A DNA stretch of 64,000 bases from Azolla caroliniana (GCA_043228905.1 JBHGNT010000016.1:10106001-10170000); one strand, 5' to 3'. Positions 32,880-43,761 are shown, counted from the first letter of the stretch. Numbers and translations: made by a program. The notes: a model not told the origin generated them from the letters alone.

Positions 32880-33620
32880 CACCACTCTACACTGAGGGGC
32901 CGCTACTGTGCGTTCCAAGCATCATCAAAGAGTTGCTCAATCTGACGGGGTTCTCTTCTCTGTGACACTCTACACTCAGGGGCCACTACTGTGCATTCCA
33001 AGCATCATCAAAGAGCTGTTCAATCTGACGGGGTTCTCTTCTCTGTGCCACTCTACACTCAGGGGCCATTACTGTGCGTTCCAAGCATCATCAAAGAGCT
33101 GTTCAATCTGAGGGGGTTCTCTTCTCTGTGCCACTCTACACTCAGGGGCCATTACTGTGCGTTCCAAGCATCATCAAAGAGCTGTTCAATCTGAGGGGGT
33201 TCTCTTCTCTGTGCCACTCTACACTCAGGGGCCGCTGCTGTGCGTTCCAAGCATCATCAAAGAGCTGTTCAATCTGACGGGGTTCTCTTCTCTTTGCCAC
33301 TCTACACTCAGGGGTTGCTACTGTGCGTTCCAAGCATAATCAAAGAGCTATTCAATCTGACGGGGTTCTCTTCTCTTTTCCACTCTCACTCAGGGGCCGC
33401 TACTGTGCGTTTCAAGCATCATTGGTAACTGTTCAATCTGACGGGGTTCTCTTCTCTTTTCCACTCTCACTCAGGGGCCGCTACTGTGCGTTTCAAGCAT
33501 CATTGGTAACTGTTCAATCTGACGGGGTTCTCTTCTCTATGCCACTCTATTCTCAAGTGCCTTCTATGTGCGTTTCAAGCATCATCGGTAACTGTTCAAT
33601 CTGACGGGGTTCTCTCCTCC
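32880..33620. repeat. 83-bp tandem repeat array upstream of Palin-2 transposase
   Basis: At least six head-to-tail units of 83 bp run from about 32883 (CTACACTCAGGGGCC, GTGCGTTCCAAGCATCATCA, CTGACGGGGTTCTCTTCTC), followed by shorter variants to about 33620. Units are nearly identical. The array lies between the TIR and gene A, where promoter or transposase-binding functions are expected. The apparent reading frames within it simply repeat with the unit. Confidence 0.93.
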
Positions 33621-33950
33621 ATTGCCATCATTCTATACTCAGTTGCCACTACTGTCCAGTCCCGGATTGCTTCCACATTTCGATTTGACGGAGTTCACTC
33701 ATCCAACGGCAACATTCTACACTCAGTTGTTGCCATTGGTCGGTCTTGGATCGCCTCCTCAACTGTTGGATCCAACAATGTGAAATCCTCTACTGTTCGG
33801 TCTTGGATTGCAATAACTTTTCTGTCTATTGATTATCTTGTGTATTGTTGTGTCTAATCTTGTGTATTGTGTGGAATATTTTTGTGTATTGCTGTTGCCC
33901 ATAGCCATCTTTAATACTTGTTTTTTTTTCTGGAAATTTAGGGTTTTAAC

Positions 33951-36900
33951 ATGTCTAGCCAAATGGAAGGGGAAGAAGGGTGTTTAGAATTACCCCTCAA
34001 TGATCATAAGGATAGGGATGATGTTATCAGGACACAACAAGCCATACGAAACTATTGGGCAGAAAAAAAAAGGAAACATCGTCAATTGTTGAAGGATACG
34101 AAAGCCACACTCAGTAAAGGTAAGGATAGTTTAGCTGAGAATGTAAGTAATGCGACTACCATCATAGAGAGAAAGGTTGTAGACTATTTCAATGTTCAAA
34201 CCAAGCACATCAGCAATGAAGAAAAGAAGGTAGTACTTTATGGAATATGTAATGATCCATCGATAAAGGACTTAGTTGATTGTGATGGTCTTAATGCAAA
34301 CATATCATCTATTTTAGTAAATAATCTTCGTAATAGTTTCGTATCCATGAGCAGGTCAGAAGATGATCTTGTCTTAAAAAGGTCTAGTCTAATGATGTTA
34401 CTTAATAGTGATGTTGACGATATAAACATCAGTGAGCTATCTAAGGTAATTGGTGTTAGTAGAAAAACAGTGTACAATACAATGAACCGTATAATTTCCT
34501 CGGGTGAAGGAACTAGTCTACTAAAGCTAACTACAAGATGTAAGCCAATGACACCCATAACATTTGAAATCAAGGATGTAATCACAATGTTTTGGACTAA
34601 TGAGAGTAGGGTTTCACCCAATAAAAAGGATTTATGCAGGAAACGTGTTGGAAGAAATCAATACGAGGAGCATCCCATTCATCTTCTTGATGTACCTCAG
34701 GTATTTACATTTATCTCAACATTTGTTTTGACTCTACTCGAAAAGTTAATTAGCTCAGTTAGCAGAAAAGCTAATTAGCTTATCAGTTACATTTACCTCA
34801 GTTAGCTACTAGGATCGCTACTACATAGGTAACTAGCTACTCTCAATAGTTACTACCATGATAGCTAATTAGCTATTCTCAATAGCTAATTTAGGTACTA
34901 CCAGATAATTAGCTGTACTGCTAGCTAGTTAGCTATCATGGTAGCTAGTTAGCTATTTCGTTATTACCAGCTAATTAGCTACTAGGAAAGCTAATTAGCT
35001 ACCATGATAGCTAATTAGCTACCATGATAGCTAATTAGCTACTATGATAGCTACTACATAGGTAACTGGCTACTCTCAATAGCTACTACCATGATAGCTA
35101 ATTAGTTAGGATAGCTAATTAGCCACCATTATAGCTAATTAGCTACTAGACCAGCTAATTAGCTACCATGATAGCTAATTAGTTACTAGGACAGCTAATT
35201 AGCCACCGTGATAGCTAATTAGCTACCATGATAGCTAATTAGCTACTATACCAGCTAATTAGCTACCATGATAGCTAATTAGTTACTAGGAAAGCTAATC
35301 AGCCACCATTATAGCTAATTAGCTACTAGACCAGCTAATTAGCTACCACGATAGCTAATTAGCTACTAGACCAGCTAATTAGCTACCATGATAGCTAATT
35401 AGTTACTAGGAAAGCTAATTAGCCACCATGATAGCTAATTAGCTACTAGACAAGCTAATTAGCTACCATGATAGCTAATTAGTTACTAGGAAAGCTAATT
35501 AGCCACCATGATAGCTAATTAGCTACTAGAGCAGCTAATTAGCTACCATGATAGCTAATTAGCTACTAGGACAACTAATTAGCTACTAGGACAGCTAATT
35601 AGCTACCATGATAGCTAATTAGCTACTACGACAGCTAATTAGCTACCATGATAGCTAATTAGCTACTAGAATAGCTAATTAGCTACCATGATAGCTAATT
35701 AGCTACTACGACAGCTAATTAGCTACCATGATAGCTAATTAGCTACTAGGACAACCAATTAGCTACTAGGACAGCTAATTAGCTACCATGATAGCTAATT
35801 AGCTACTAGAATAGCTAACTAGCTACTAGAATAGCTAACTAGCTACTAGGATAGTTAGCTAGTTACGAGAATAACTAATTCCCCTTTATTACGCAGGTCG
35901 ATTTATTTATTAGGTTCAAACGAATGCATCCAACTATCAAAGTTCAACTACGAACATTCGAGTCTCTTAAGCCACACTTTGTGAGACGCTTAAAGGATCG
36001 ATACACATGTTGTTGCATTTACCATGTACAGATGGGTTTTCTGAAGGACTCTGTTAATCTACTACGTCACCATAGCGCATCCCTAACTAATACAGTTTGC
36101 ACATGTGGGTGCCCAATCTGTCGATCAAGCCCGCAAGAGGAGTGTAAATCATCTGAGCACGTTATCTCTTCCATGAGTTATTTATTAGATTCAATATTGT
36201 GTCCGAGAGAATCTGACGCTATCTTCCATATTCATAAATGTGTCATGGGTTTATGTCAAGATTGTGGCCCTACTAGATTTAGGTGGTGTCCAAATGAATT
36301 GAGTAGTGAAATATTGATCTCTGTGAAGTTATTTGAGTCAGTGAACACCAATTTCGAAGGAAAGGTGTGTAAAAGAAAGGATCTAGTTCGGAAGATGCTT
36401 AAACCAAGGGATTTGGTGTCTCTGTTTGTAGTATCTCTAGGAAAGTTCATTAAACACAACTTCATTTATTCATGGCAGGCCCATCAGTTTAAGACTTGCA
36501 TATCTGATTTCCCAAATGATGTAGTAGTCTCAGTAGTAGATTTCGCAGAGAATTATACTTTCAAGCAGCAGAATGAAATTCAATCTATGCATTGGTGTTC
36601 AGTTCAGGTAACCATTTTTGTGCACATAACATATTTTCGAGTTTCAGGTGATGTTAAAAAAGTAATTCATTTCTTTATTTCCGATGATAAGAAGCATGAT
36701 ACCTTGTTCGTCCAACACTATTTTAAGTTACATTGGCAGTGGTTATTAGCTCAACGTTTGGAGCTTACTCAACATTGGGTCTGGTCTGACGGAGCTGCGT
36801 CACAATTCAAGGCTCGACGTCCATTTTATTTTGTGGGGAGGTATCCTGCTATAACAGGTTTGGAGATGAGATGGAATTTTTTTGGGTCTGTCCATGGTAA

Positions 36901-37738
36901 AGGTGAACATGATGGTGCAGGGGCTGTTATAAAGCGGGCACTTACCCATGAACAACTAAAGACAGATGGTGTGCACATGAATTGTGCATCACATGTAGTT
37001 GAATTTTTAAGAACAAATATGTCGACGAGTGCCACAGGTGTTTATTCCTCGCAAGTTCGAGATATCAAACGTGAATTTTGGGAAGTGAAGATAGATGAAG
37101 TAAATAGGGAGAAGACCTGGGAGTGCCAAGGAATTCCCGAATTGCGATCTCTGCATGCTGTTCGCGGTTATTCCAGGTTGGATGGTCATTGTATTGCGGT
37201 TAGAGAATTGACTTGTTTTTGCTTCCATTGTGTGCAGGGAAATTGGAGATATTGTCTAAACAAAGCATACATTCAGAATTGGGAGTATCACACTCTGAAT
37301 GATAAGGAAGCAGTTGATGGAGAAACAGGGCAGAATGCTGACTTCACATATGAGGGACTTGAAGATACTTTGAGTGATGTCCTGAACGTTGGGGATAACT
37401 TCGCTGTAAATGCTGAAGAAGGCAATTCAGAGGGTGCTGATTTCTATATATTAAAGTGCACGGTTAGTAAACAGTGTGCAAGGCAGAATATTGTAGATGC
37501 ATGGGGAAATTTTGTATCTGCCGGGACATTCTACATCGAAAGCATTTTTTATGCAAAACTAGATGACTACGAATATGTGTACAGGCTGTTAGAAGACAAA
37601 CCAGCGGCGTATATGTACTCTCATTTGGTCAGATGCATCAACGTCCCAATGTCAGAATACAATAGCTGCTCCGCTTTATACACTGTTGGTGCTAATGTGT
37701 ATGAATGTATTTACAATAGTATGCCATGGAATTTGTAG
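33951..37738 (+). CDS. Palin-2 gene A: DDE-type transposase, two exons, 863 codons
   Basis: Exon 1 is 33951-34700 (250 codons) and exon 2 is 35897-37738 (613 codons plus stop), joined in phase 0 across a 1196-bp intron (CAG/GTATTT ... TACGCAG/GTCG). Residues 160-184 form a helix-turn-helix (ISELSKVIGVSRKTVYNTMN). A Cys/His-rich segment near 318-381 (C-x-C-x-C-x2-C, C-x4-C-x2-C) may bind zinc. Candidate catalytic acids are D465 (VVDFAENY), D548 (WSDGAASQF) and E587 or D589 (HGKGEHDG), giving DD(39/41)E/D spacing. The C-terminal 130 residues include a BAH-like stretch (low confidence). The start ATG is the first in frame after a T-rich leader. Cleaving and joining the TIR ends is inferred from context. 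The exact superfamily is unknown. Confidence 0.82.
34745..35880. repeat. Palindromic intron array in Palin-2 gene A
   Basis: About 1.1 kb of the 14-bp palindrome TAGCTAATTAGCTA, spaced by CCATGA, CTAGGAC or CTAGACC, with a period of 20-21 bp for long stretches. It lies entirely inside the gene A intron. Its linker phrases differ from those in the homologous Palin-1 intron. Confidence 0.95.
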
Positions 37739-38215
37739 CTACAAGTAGCACTTACCATGTTCTCTTGTAAAACAAACATGTATTTCGCGAAAACAGATCA
37801 ATAAATTCGTTTGGAATCAATTTCTTGTATACAGTCTGCTTTCTGTGCTTCTTTCTCAATAAAATCATGTCTTTTTTGTTAAGTTTTAAGTTATAAGTTA
37901 TAGCGAAATAGTCATCAGTAGCTAATTAGCTGTACAAATGCAGCTAATTAGCTGTACAAATGTATTTACAATAGTATGCCATGGAATTTGTAGCTACAAG
38001 TAGCACTTACCATGTTCTCTTGTAAAACAAACATGTATTTCGCGAAAACAGATCAATAAATTCGTTTGGAATCAATTTCTTGTATACAGTCTGCTTTCTG
38101 TGCTTCTTTCTCAATAAAATCATGTCTTTTTTGTTAAGTTTTAAGTTATAAGTTATAGCGAAATAGTCATCAGTAGCTAATTAGCTGTACAAATGCAGCT
38201 AATTAGCTGTCAATA
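37706..38215 (+). repeat. 255-bp tandem duplication over the end of gene A
   Basis: Bases 37706-37960 recur at 37961-38215. The unit holds the last ten codons of gene A, its stop and AATAAA-containing 3' sequence, plus TAGCTAATTAGCTG words. The copies look identical over most of their length, so the event is recent. The first stop ends the protein, so the second copy is only trailer. Confidence 0.93.
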
Positions 38216-38340
38216 GCTAAATAGTCATCAATGGAATGAAATCAACAATCTGCAACATATTCCTCAAATTACACAGTAGATAAGTACAGTGGGAACAAGT
38301 AATTAAATTCTTCATTGAATAATGTCATCTCTTTACATAT

Positions 38341-39356
38341 TTATAAATTACCATTGGAAATGTCTACAAATCTCCTATAAACAGCTAAGCTCTTGCTAGT
38401 CAGTGGAACGAGTCTACATATATTATCCGCATATTGAGCTCGGTATGGAGTCCACAACCATGCACCTAGTTGGCAGCTCACTGTTTGCACCAGGTACTGT
38501 TCAGGCATTTCCTCGGGTAGAATGAGACAGCATCTCCGAATATTGAAGTAGTGTCGGAAATGTTCTGTATCCAAAATCAATGTATTGTCAGCATTATATT
38601 CAGGCCAAGTAGCCCAAAAATCAGAAAGTCTCTTGAATCTTGCAGCTTCCATCTGCTCACAATTTTCTCGTGCCCATTGACCTTTAAAACGACTTCGCCA
38701 TTTTGGGAAGAATCTTGCCAAACACTTCCACACATCTGATTTTGGTTTTTCACTCCAAATAAACAAATCAAAGTACTCCACAGCCCACTCTAGAAACTGA
38801 TTTGCGTCCCTCCTTGGCTGCATATATCTCACACTCATCAAGACTTTATCCAGCTCCAAGATCAAGGCTCTTCTTTCGACTTCTAGTGGTTTAGGTTTCC
38901 ATTCCTGAAACTGAGCCGCTGTTACACCATTTTCTGGTAGGATACGATCAATCTCAATCAGCTCAGGTTCGGCTGACACAACTGGTGTCCTTTTCCTCTT
39001 TAAACCCCTAGTCGACTGTGTTGGGCCTAGCTTCACATTCTGGTGCTCTTGTTTTGTCGACTTAGTTATCAATCCTTGGATTACCTCAGTGCATGTAGCT
39101 ACTGTTCTGCTCGATATCAGTCCACTGGTATCACATGTTGCATCTACCTGCAACACCAAGTCATCCGTGCTACATGCTGCATCTACCTGCAACACCAAGT
39201 CATCCGTGCTACATGCTTGATCAACTTGTGTGGCCAGATCACTTGTGTCAGTTGCTACATCTACTTTCAAGATGGGGCCCTTTAAACATGCCGCAACATC
39301 AACAGTATCCACACTGCCATTGGCCATACGAGCAATAGAATCAAACCCTTTAGACT
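38341..39356 (-). CDS. Palin-2 gene C: FCP1/NIF-like HAD-domain protein (or 3' exon of gene B)
   Basis: A 364-codon frame is open from 39435, but its first 26 codons look intronic (T-rich, ending TTGCAG/AGTCTAAAGG), so the exon probably starts at 39356. Features, numbered from the 39435 ATG: a 14-residue repeat (STDDLVLQVDA) near 76-103; a basic stretch RGLKRKR at 143-149; then a region from about 185 resembling FCP1/NIF phosphatases, namely LILELDKVLM (motif I position, with E194-x-D196 where DxDx is usual), YFDLFIWSEKP (motif II position), K near 268, and EYNADNTLILDTEH (D289, motif IV position). The family normally dephosphorylates phosphoserine, for example on the RNA polymerase II tail. 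The altered first acid makes catalysis doubtful. An in-frame splice from gene B exon 5 (40055 to 39356) would give a 763-residue fusion. Confidence 0.6.
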
Positions 39357-39605
39357 CTGCAACATCAGAAAACACCAACATATTCACACTCACAAAGTAA
39401 CTAATAGTCTCACAAAACAATATCCTGAACATCAAAGAGTTTCAGTCATAGAACAACACTCTTCAAATTATCTTGGAAAAACATCATAGAGTTCCATTAC
39501 ATAATGTGGATCAAGCAACAACCAATCTGAGGTTTTACTTGTCCAACAGGATAGTAAAACTTCATAAAACCCTAGCAAAATCCCTAAGCTAACAATCATA
39601 TCCAA

Positions 39606-42600
39606 CTAAACAGTATTTCGCTCCACTACGTCTGGGCCCCTTGACCGAGTAACTGGTCTTGTTCCCGATCGTGGCCCCTTCTTCAGCTTTTTTCTGGTTG
39701 GTTCCCCATTTAGCCTTGCTTCTAGGACCCAATGCGCAAGTGTGTCCTCCTCCGACAACCTTCCCATCGCCTCAGCAGCTAATTGCACATCAGCCGTTTC
39801 TTGAACTAGCTTTTCAAGTATAGAGGGATCTGTTTGGACATTTTCAGTAGTTGGGCTCGGTGGGGTGGAATCAAGGTCTTGAGACTCGAAGAAATGTTGC
39901 ATCAAGTGTTCATAAACACTGTTGTTGTGAACCTCAGTTTTACATGTTGTTTCCACTATTTCATGGCATTTCACATCGTTGCCTAATTCAGTACACTGTT
40001 CCAAAAGAATAGGGTGCAGCTGATCTGAAGGAGATGTGATAGCAGGACTCTTACTTTCAGCCACATTGGCAGTAGTATCCTCATCTGTTGCAGCATCATC
40101 AGCACCAGACACATCATGTGCCGTCCTTAATCCACAAGATTCTACAATAACATATGGTAGTAGCTAGGATAGCTAATTAGCTACTTTACTAACTATGGTG
40201 GTAGCTAGGATAGCTAATTAGCTACAATGAAAGCTAATTAGCTACTTTCTCAACTATGTAGTAGCTAGGATAGCTTATTAGCTACTAGGACAGCTAATTA
40301 GCTGCCAGTAGCTAATTAGCTACTAGGATAGCTAATTAGCTGCTAGTAGCTAATTAGCTGCCAGTAGCTAATTAGGTACTAGGATAGCTTATTAGCTACT
40401 TTACACAACTATGTCAGTAGTTAATTAGCTACTATGATAGCTAATTAGCTAGTAGGATAGCTAATTAGCTAGTAGAATAGCTAATTAGTTGCCAGTAGCT
40501 AATTAGCTAGTAGGATAGCTAATTAGCTATTTTACACAACTATGCTACTAGCTAATTAGCTAGTACCATAGCTAACTAGCTACTAGGATAGCTTATTAGC
40601 TACTTTACACAACTATGTCAGTAGCTAATTAGCTACTATGATAGCTAATTAGCTAGTAGGATAGCTAATTAGTTGCCAGTAGCTAATTAGCTAGTAGGAT
40701 AGCTAATTAGCTTTTTTACACAACTATGGTACTAGCTAATTAGCTAGTACCATAGCTAACTAGCTACTAGGATAGCTTATTAGCTACTTTACACAACTAT
40801 GGCAGTAGCTAATTAGTTACTAGGATAGCTAATTAGTTGCCAGTGGCTAATTAGCTAGTAGGATAGCTATTTAGCTTTTTTACACAACTATGGTACTAGC
40901 TAATTAGCTAGTACCATAGCTAATTAGCTACTAGGATAGCTAATTAGCTACTAGCTCATTAGCTGCCAGTAGCTAATTAGCTAGTAGGATAGCTAATTAG
41001 AAAAGACTAAGCTTATTAGCTACAGTATGGTATACCTAATTGTTTTCTCCACTCATTTGGTAGAGTTGTACTGCAATCTCCCAAACAGAATGCAGCAATT
41101 CGACAGGCATGTTGAAAACAAAGCAGATGGTATGTGTGGTTGCATGGTTGTAGGTGAACCAACAAAGACGCAGTTTTGTCCTCCACACCTAACCCGCAAG
41201 CGATGCAACGTGCTTGAACTGTCAATAAATCATTTTCTGGTTCTACTTCATTTGGTAAGGGAGCAAGAATGTTCAGGTCCAAATCCTGTCTTGTCCTTAC
41301 CATTCCCTCCACAAAATGTAGCTTCTTCTTAAGGCAGCTAACTACCTGTTCTTGATGAATGTATTGTTCCTTCAACGCAACAGAGAAATTTACCGATTAA
41401 TTATTCTTGTTGTTGAAAGATACACCAACTTTGCTCAGGAATCGTTAACTTACTTGAAGCTTATCCAAATTGTAATCTGCAACAGTATTTACACCTAGAA
41501 GGTCCAGGTTCATTGAAAGAACCTGGATCTCTATTTGCAGTTCTATTTTACGCTGGGAATCCAGTGGCCCCTCTAATTCAAGCTCCTGTTGCGCAACCTA
41601 TTCCAGATAATGCTTGATTAGCACATTTTACCCGTTATTTATAACACAATCACATACCAGCAAAACAATAGTTACCTGAATCTTATTTCTAATTGTTGTA
41701 ACAGCAGAAGTAACTTTGCTCTCCATTGCAGAAGCCATTGTGGCTTTCTCTAAATCAGTCTTAAAAAATGCCAATGTCTCACAGGCTTCATGGACATTTT
41801 TTAGCATATAGCTAACCAATGTCTCACCTGTATCATCGACATTGGCTTTCCTTGGGTGTCGGTGTGGTGTATGCCCCCGGTCTTGCTGGGAGTCGGCAGT
41901 TGCATCAACAGCTGCCATGCTCCAAAATCTGTCTATTTTTTGTGCCAAGGTCCCCATCTTTCGGCATCTTTTTACCGATGCCTCACCATAGACTGCCCAA
42001 GCTACCCTATACATTTCAGGGTCTCTAGATTCCTTCGCTGTTTTGCAGTACTCATATGCAAATGCTCTAGCAAATGAAACTGACAACTCATTGTTGACTG
42101 GGATCTCCTGATGAACTTTCTGGTGCAATCTCATGCAGTCATCGTACAAGTCGGCTCGTACATGCTTCAGCTTGACCTTGCCTTTGACTCTAGGCACTGT
42201 ATATACTGTCATCCAGTCTATATCACTGATCAATTTATCACTAAGGACAGCAGGGTCAACACCCTCGAGTGACAGACCATAGGTGTTGTGGAAGTCCTCC
42301 TTTGTCTCGCAAAATTTTGCGAAGTTTAGCACTCTCGTATACGGAGGAACGAGCCATCTGAAATATCATTTCAGAAATCAGAAATAGTGCAAAATCAGAA
42401 TATGTGAGAATCAAAAACCCCAATCAACAACAACAAAAATGGTGCAAAATCTTTAACTTAGCAAATCAGAAACCCTAATCATAATTTGTAATCAAATTTC
42501 TAATTTGTAATCAAAATTTGTAACCAGAAACCCTATTCAGAAATTCTAATCAGAAATTTATAATCAAAAACCCTAATCAGAAATTTCAATCACAAACCCT

Positions 42601-42702
42601 AATCAGAAATTTCAATCACAAACCCTAATCACTAAAGACAGGATTAAACACAAAAAAAGTAATATAAACACACCTGTTGCTACTCCCCGATTTGCGAGAC
42701 AT
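39606..42702 (-). CDS. Palin-2 gene B: RING-finger-like protein, five exons, 574 residues
   Basis: Exons: 42702-42674, 42357-41676, 41597-41454, 41369-41036 and 40141-39606, all with GT-AG borders and consistent phases (29+682+144+334+536 = 1725 nt). The N-terminal 237 residues match no family I know. Exons 3-4 are charged and helix-prone. Residues about 340-384 hold a RING-like set C-x2-C-x17-C-x-H-x2-H-x2-C-x4-C-x5-C-x3-C (CIACGLG...LQPCNHTYHLLCF...FCLGDC). The tail is basic (RKKLKKGPRSGTR), suggesting nuclear location. RING proteins usually act as ubiquitin ligases. A role in controlling transposase or chromatin is inference. The long intron before exon 5 is the second palindrome array. 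Confidence 0.72.
40145..41020. repeat. Palindromic intron array in Palin-2 gene B
   Basis: About 0.9 kb of TAGCTAATTAGCTA variants with CTAGTAGGAT, GCCAGTAGC and TTTACACAACTATG links, forming a higher-order unit of roughly 105-125 bp (for example near 40530, 40640 and 40760). It lies in the intron between exons 4 and 5 (donor after 41036, acceptor before 40141). Confidence 0.94.
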
Positions 42703-43156
42703 CCTTGTATGGGACTCCAAGGACTTCGCCCTATTCGATTTTGGGGAAATATGAATCGGCACCAAAGTTCAGACAGTAGTCAAAAAGAAAAAACAAATGT
42801 TTGGGGTTTCTGTAACTGAAACATACCTGGACGATGATCGAGCGGGTTCTGTGTTGTAGCTCTCAATCTGCAATGTCGATTTTTTGCTGTTGCGGGAGCT
42901 ACGTCTGCGTTCGTGCTCTGAGTACTCCATCTGCGTTCAAAATCAGACTTAGGCTAAACAGGAAATTGATGACATTGAAGTCGACCTTAGATGATGGTGA
43001 TATTCCCCAAGTTCCACTACGTCTGAAACAGAAGTTCAAATATTTGAGTTTTTTCATAAATTAGTTTTTCAAATATTTGATTTTCCCACAAGAAAGACTA
43101 GCTAAACAAATAGCTAATTAGCTATGGCCATTTTAGTAGCTAATTAGCTATAATAG

Positions 43157-43185
43157 TGTTTCCACTCGCATGCTTTTACCCTAGC
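43157..43185. repeat. Palin-2 right TIR and target duplication
   Basis: GTTTCCACTCGCATGCTTTT then ACCC forms the TIR, followed by TAGC (43182-43185). TAGCTAATTAGCTA words lie just inside at 43090-43152. Confidence 0.92.
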
Positions 43186-43447
43186 CAGTTGTAGGGGGAA
43201 CGGTCAAAAAAGACAACCAGAACCACAGCCAACCGAACAGGGCAGAGGCAGAGTCATAGGACAAACTAATGATACATCATTACTAAACCAACAATGTATA
43301 TACATAAAATTGTGTAAATTTATCTATAAAGTGAACTTAGTAGTGCATTAGTACTAAAGTACCCAAATGTAATTGTATTAAATAAAACTAGTATGCAATA
43401 AAGGATGAATGTCATGCTATATTCGTATTAAAGGATTTCAATACTAG
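43186..43447. other. Unassigned spacer
   Basis: Probably the rest of the Cop-4 neighbourhood downstream of the Palin-2 target. It is AT-rich with no gene, repeat or boundary that I can support. Confidence 0.5.
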
Positions 43448-43761
43448 TGTTGAATGACTTAAACCCGTGTACGGACAGACGCCAATATGCACGGACAGAT
43501 GCCAATATGCACGGACAGACGCCAATATGTACGGACAGACGCCAATATGCACGGACAGACTTAAACCCTTTTACGGACTTGTATAAAAAGTTGTTTGTAG
43601 GACATTTGTATGTACAGAGTGTTATTATTTTGAATTGAGTTTATGTTGTTCTGCTCTAACTCTGTCTCTCTCGTGTAAGGTTTGCATTAAACATGTGTCT
43701 GTATTCTGTTGCTATCCGGTTGAGCCGGTTTTGTTTTAGCTTCTGCATATTTACTTCTTCA
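43448..43761 (+). repeat. Cop-5 5' LTR with internal 20-bp repeats
   Basis: It starts TGTTGAATGAC and ends TTACTTCTTCA directly before the PBS. Five near-identical copies of ACGGACAGACGCCAATATGC lie at about 43470-43560, followed by a TATA-type promoter TTGTATAAAAAG (43579-43590) shared with Cop-1. Confidence 0.85.

Larger units (their letters stand above)
32528..43181 (+). mobile_element. Palin-2, 10.65-kb TIR DNA transposon with open genes
   Basis: 25-bp TIRs (32528-32552 and 43157-43181) begin GGGT-AAAGCATGCGAGTGG and differ at one position. The target duplication TAGC is at 32524-32527 and 43182-43185. Gene A runs rightward (33951-37738). Genes C and B run leftward (39356-38341 and 42702-39606). 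Large palindrome arrays occupy introns of A and B. All gene frames are open and splice sites fit GT-AG, so the copy could be, or recently was, active. The 4-bp duplication narrows comparison to superfamilies such as Sola and Ginger, but I cannot assign it. Confidence 0.9.

Noticed and set aside
32908-33604. Series of 60-93 codon frames starting every 83 bp
   Set aside because: They are the same frame repeated by the 83-bp tandem array, not genes.
34745-35880. Regularly spaced palindromes resembling a CRISPR array
   Set aside because: The repeated word is the main sequence, and the 6-8 bp links are not unique spacers. There are no cas genes, and the array lies in a eukaryotic intron.
36599-36650. 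A possible small intron (CAG/GTAACC ... TTTCAG/GT) in gene A exon 2
   Set aside because: The segment is in frame with no stop, encodes QVTIFVHITYF, and is retained with conserved residues in Palin-1, so it reads as coding.
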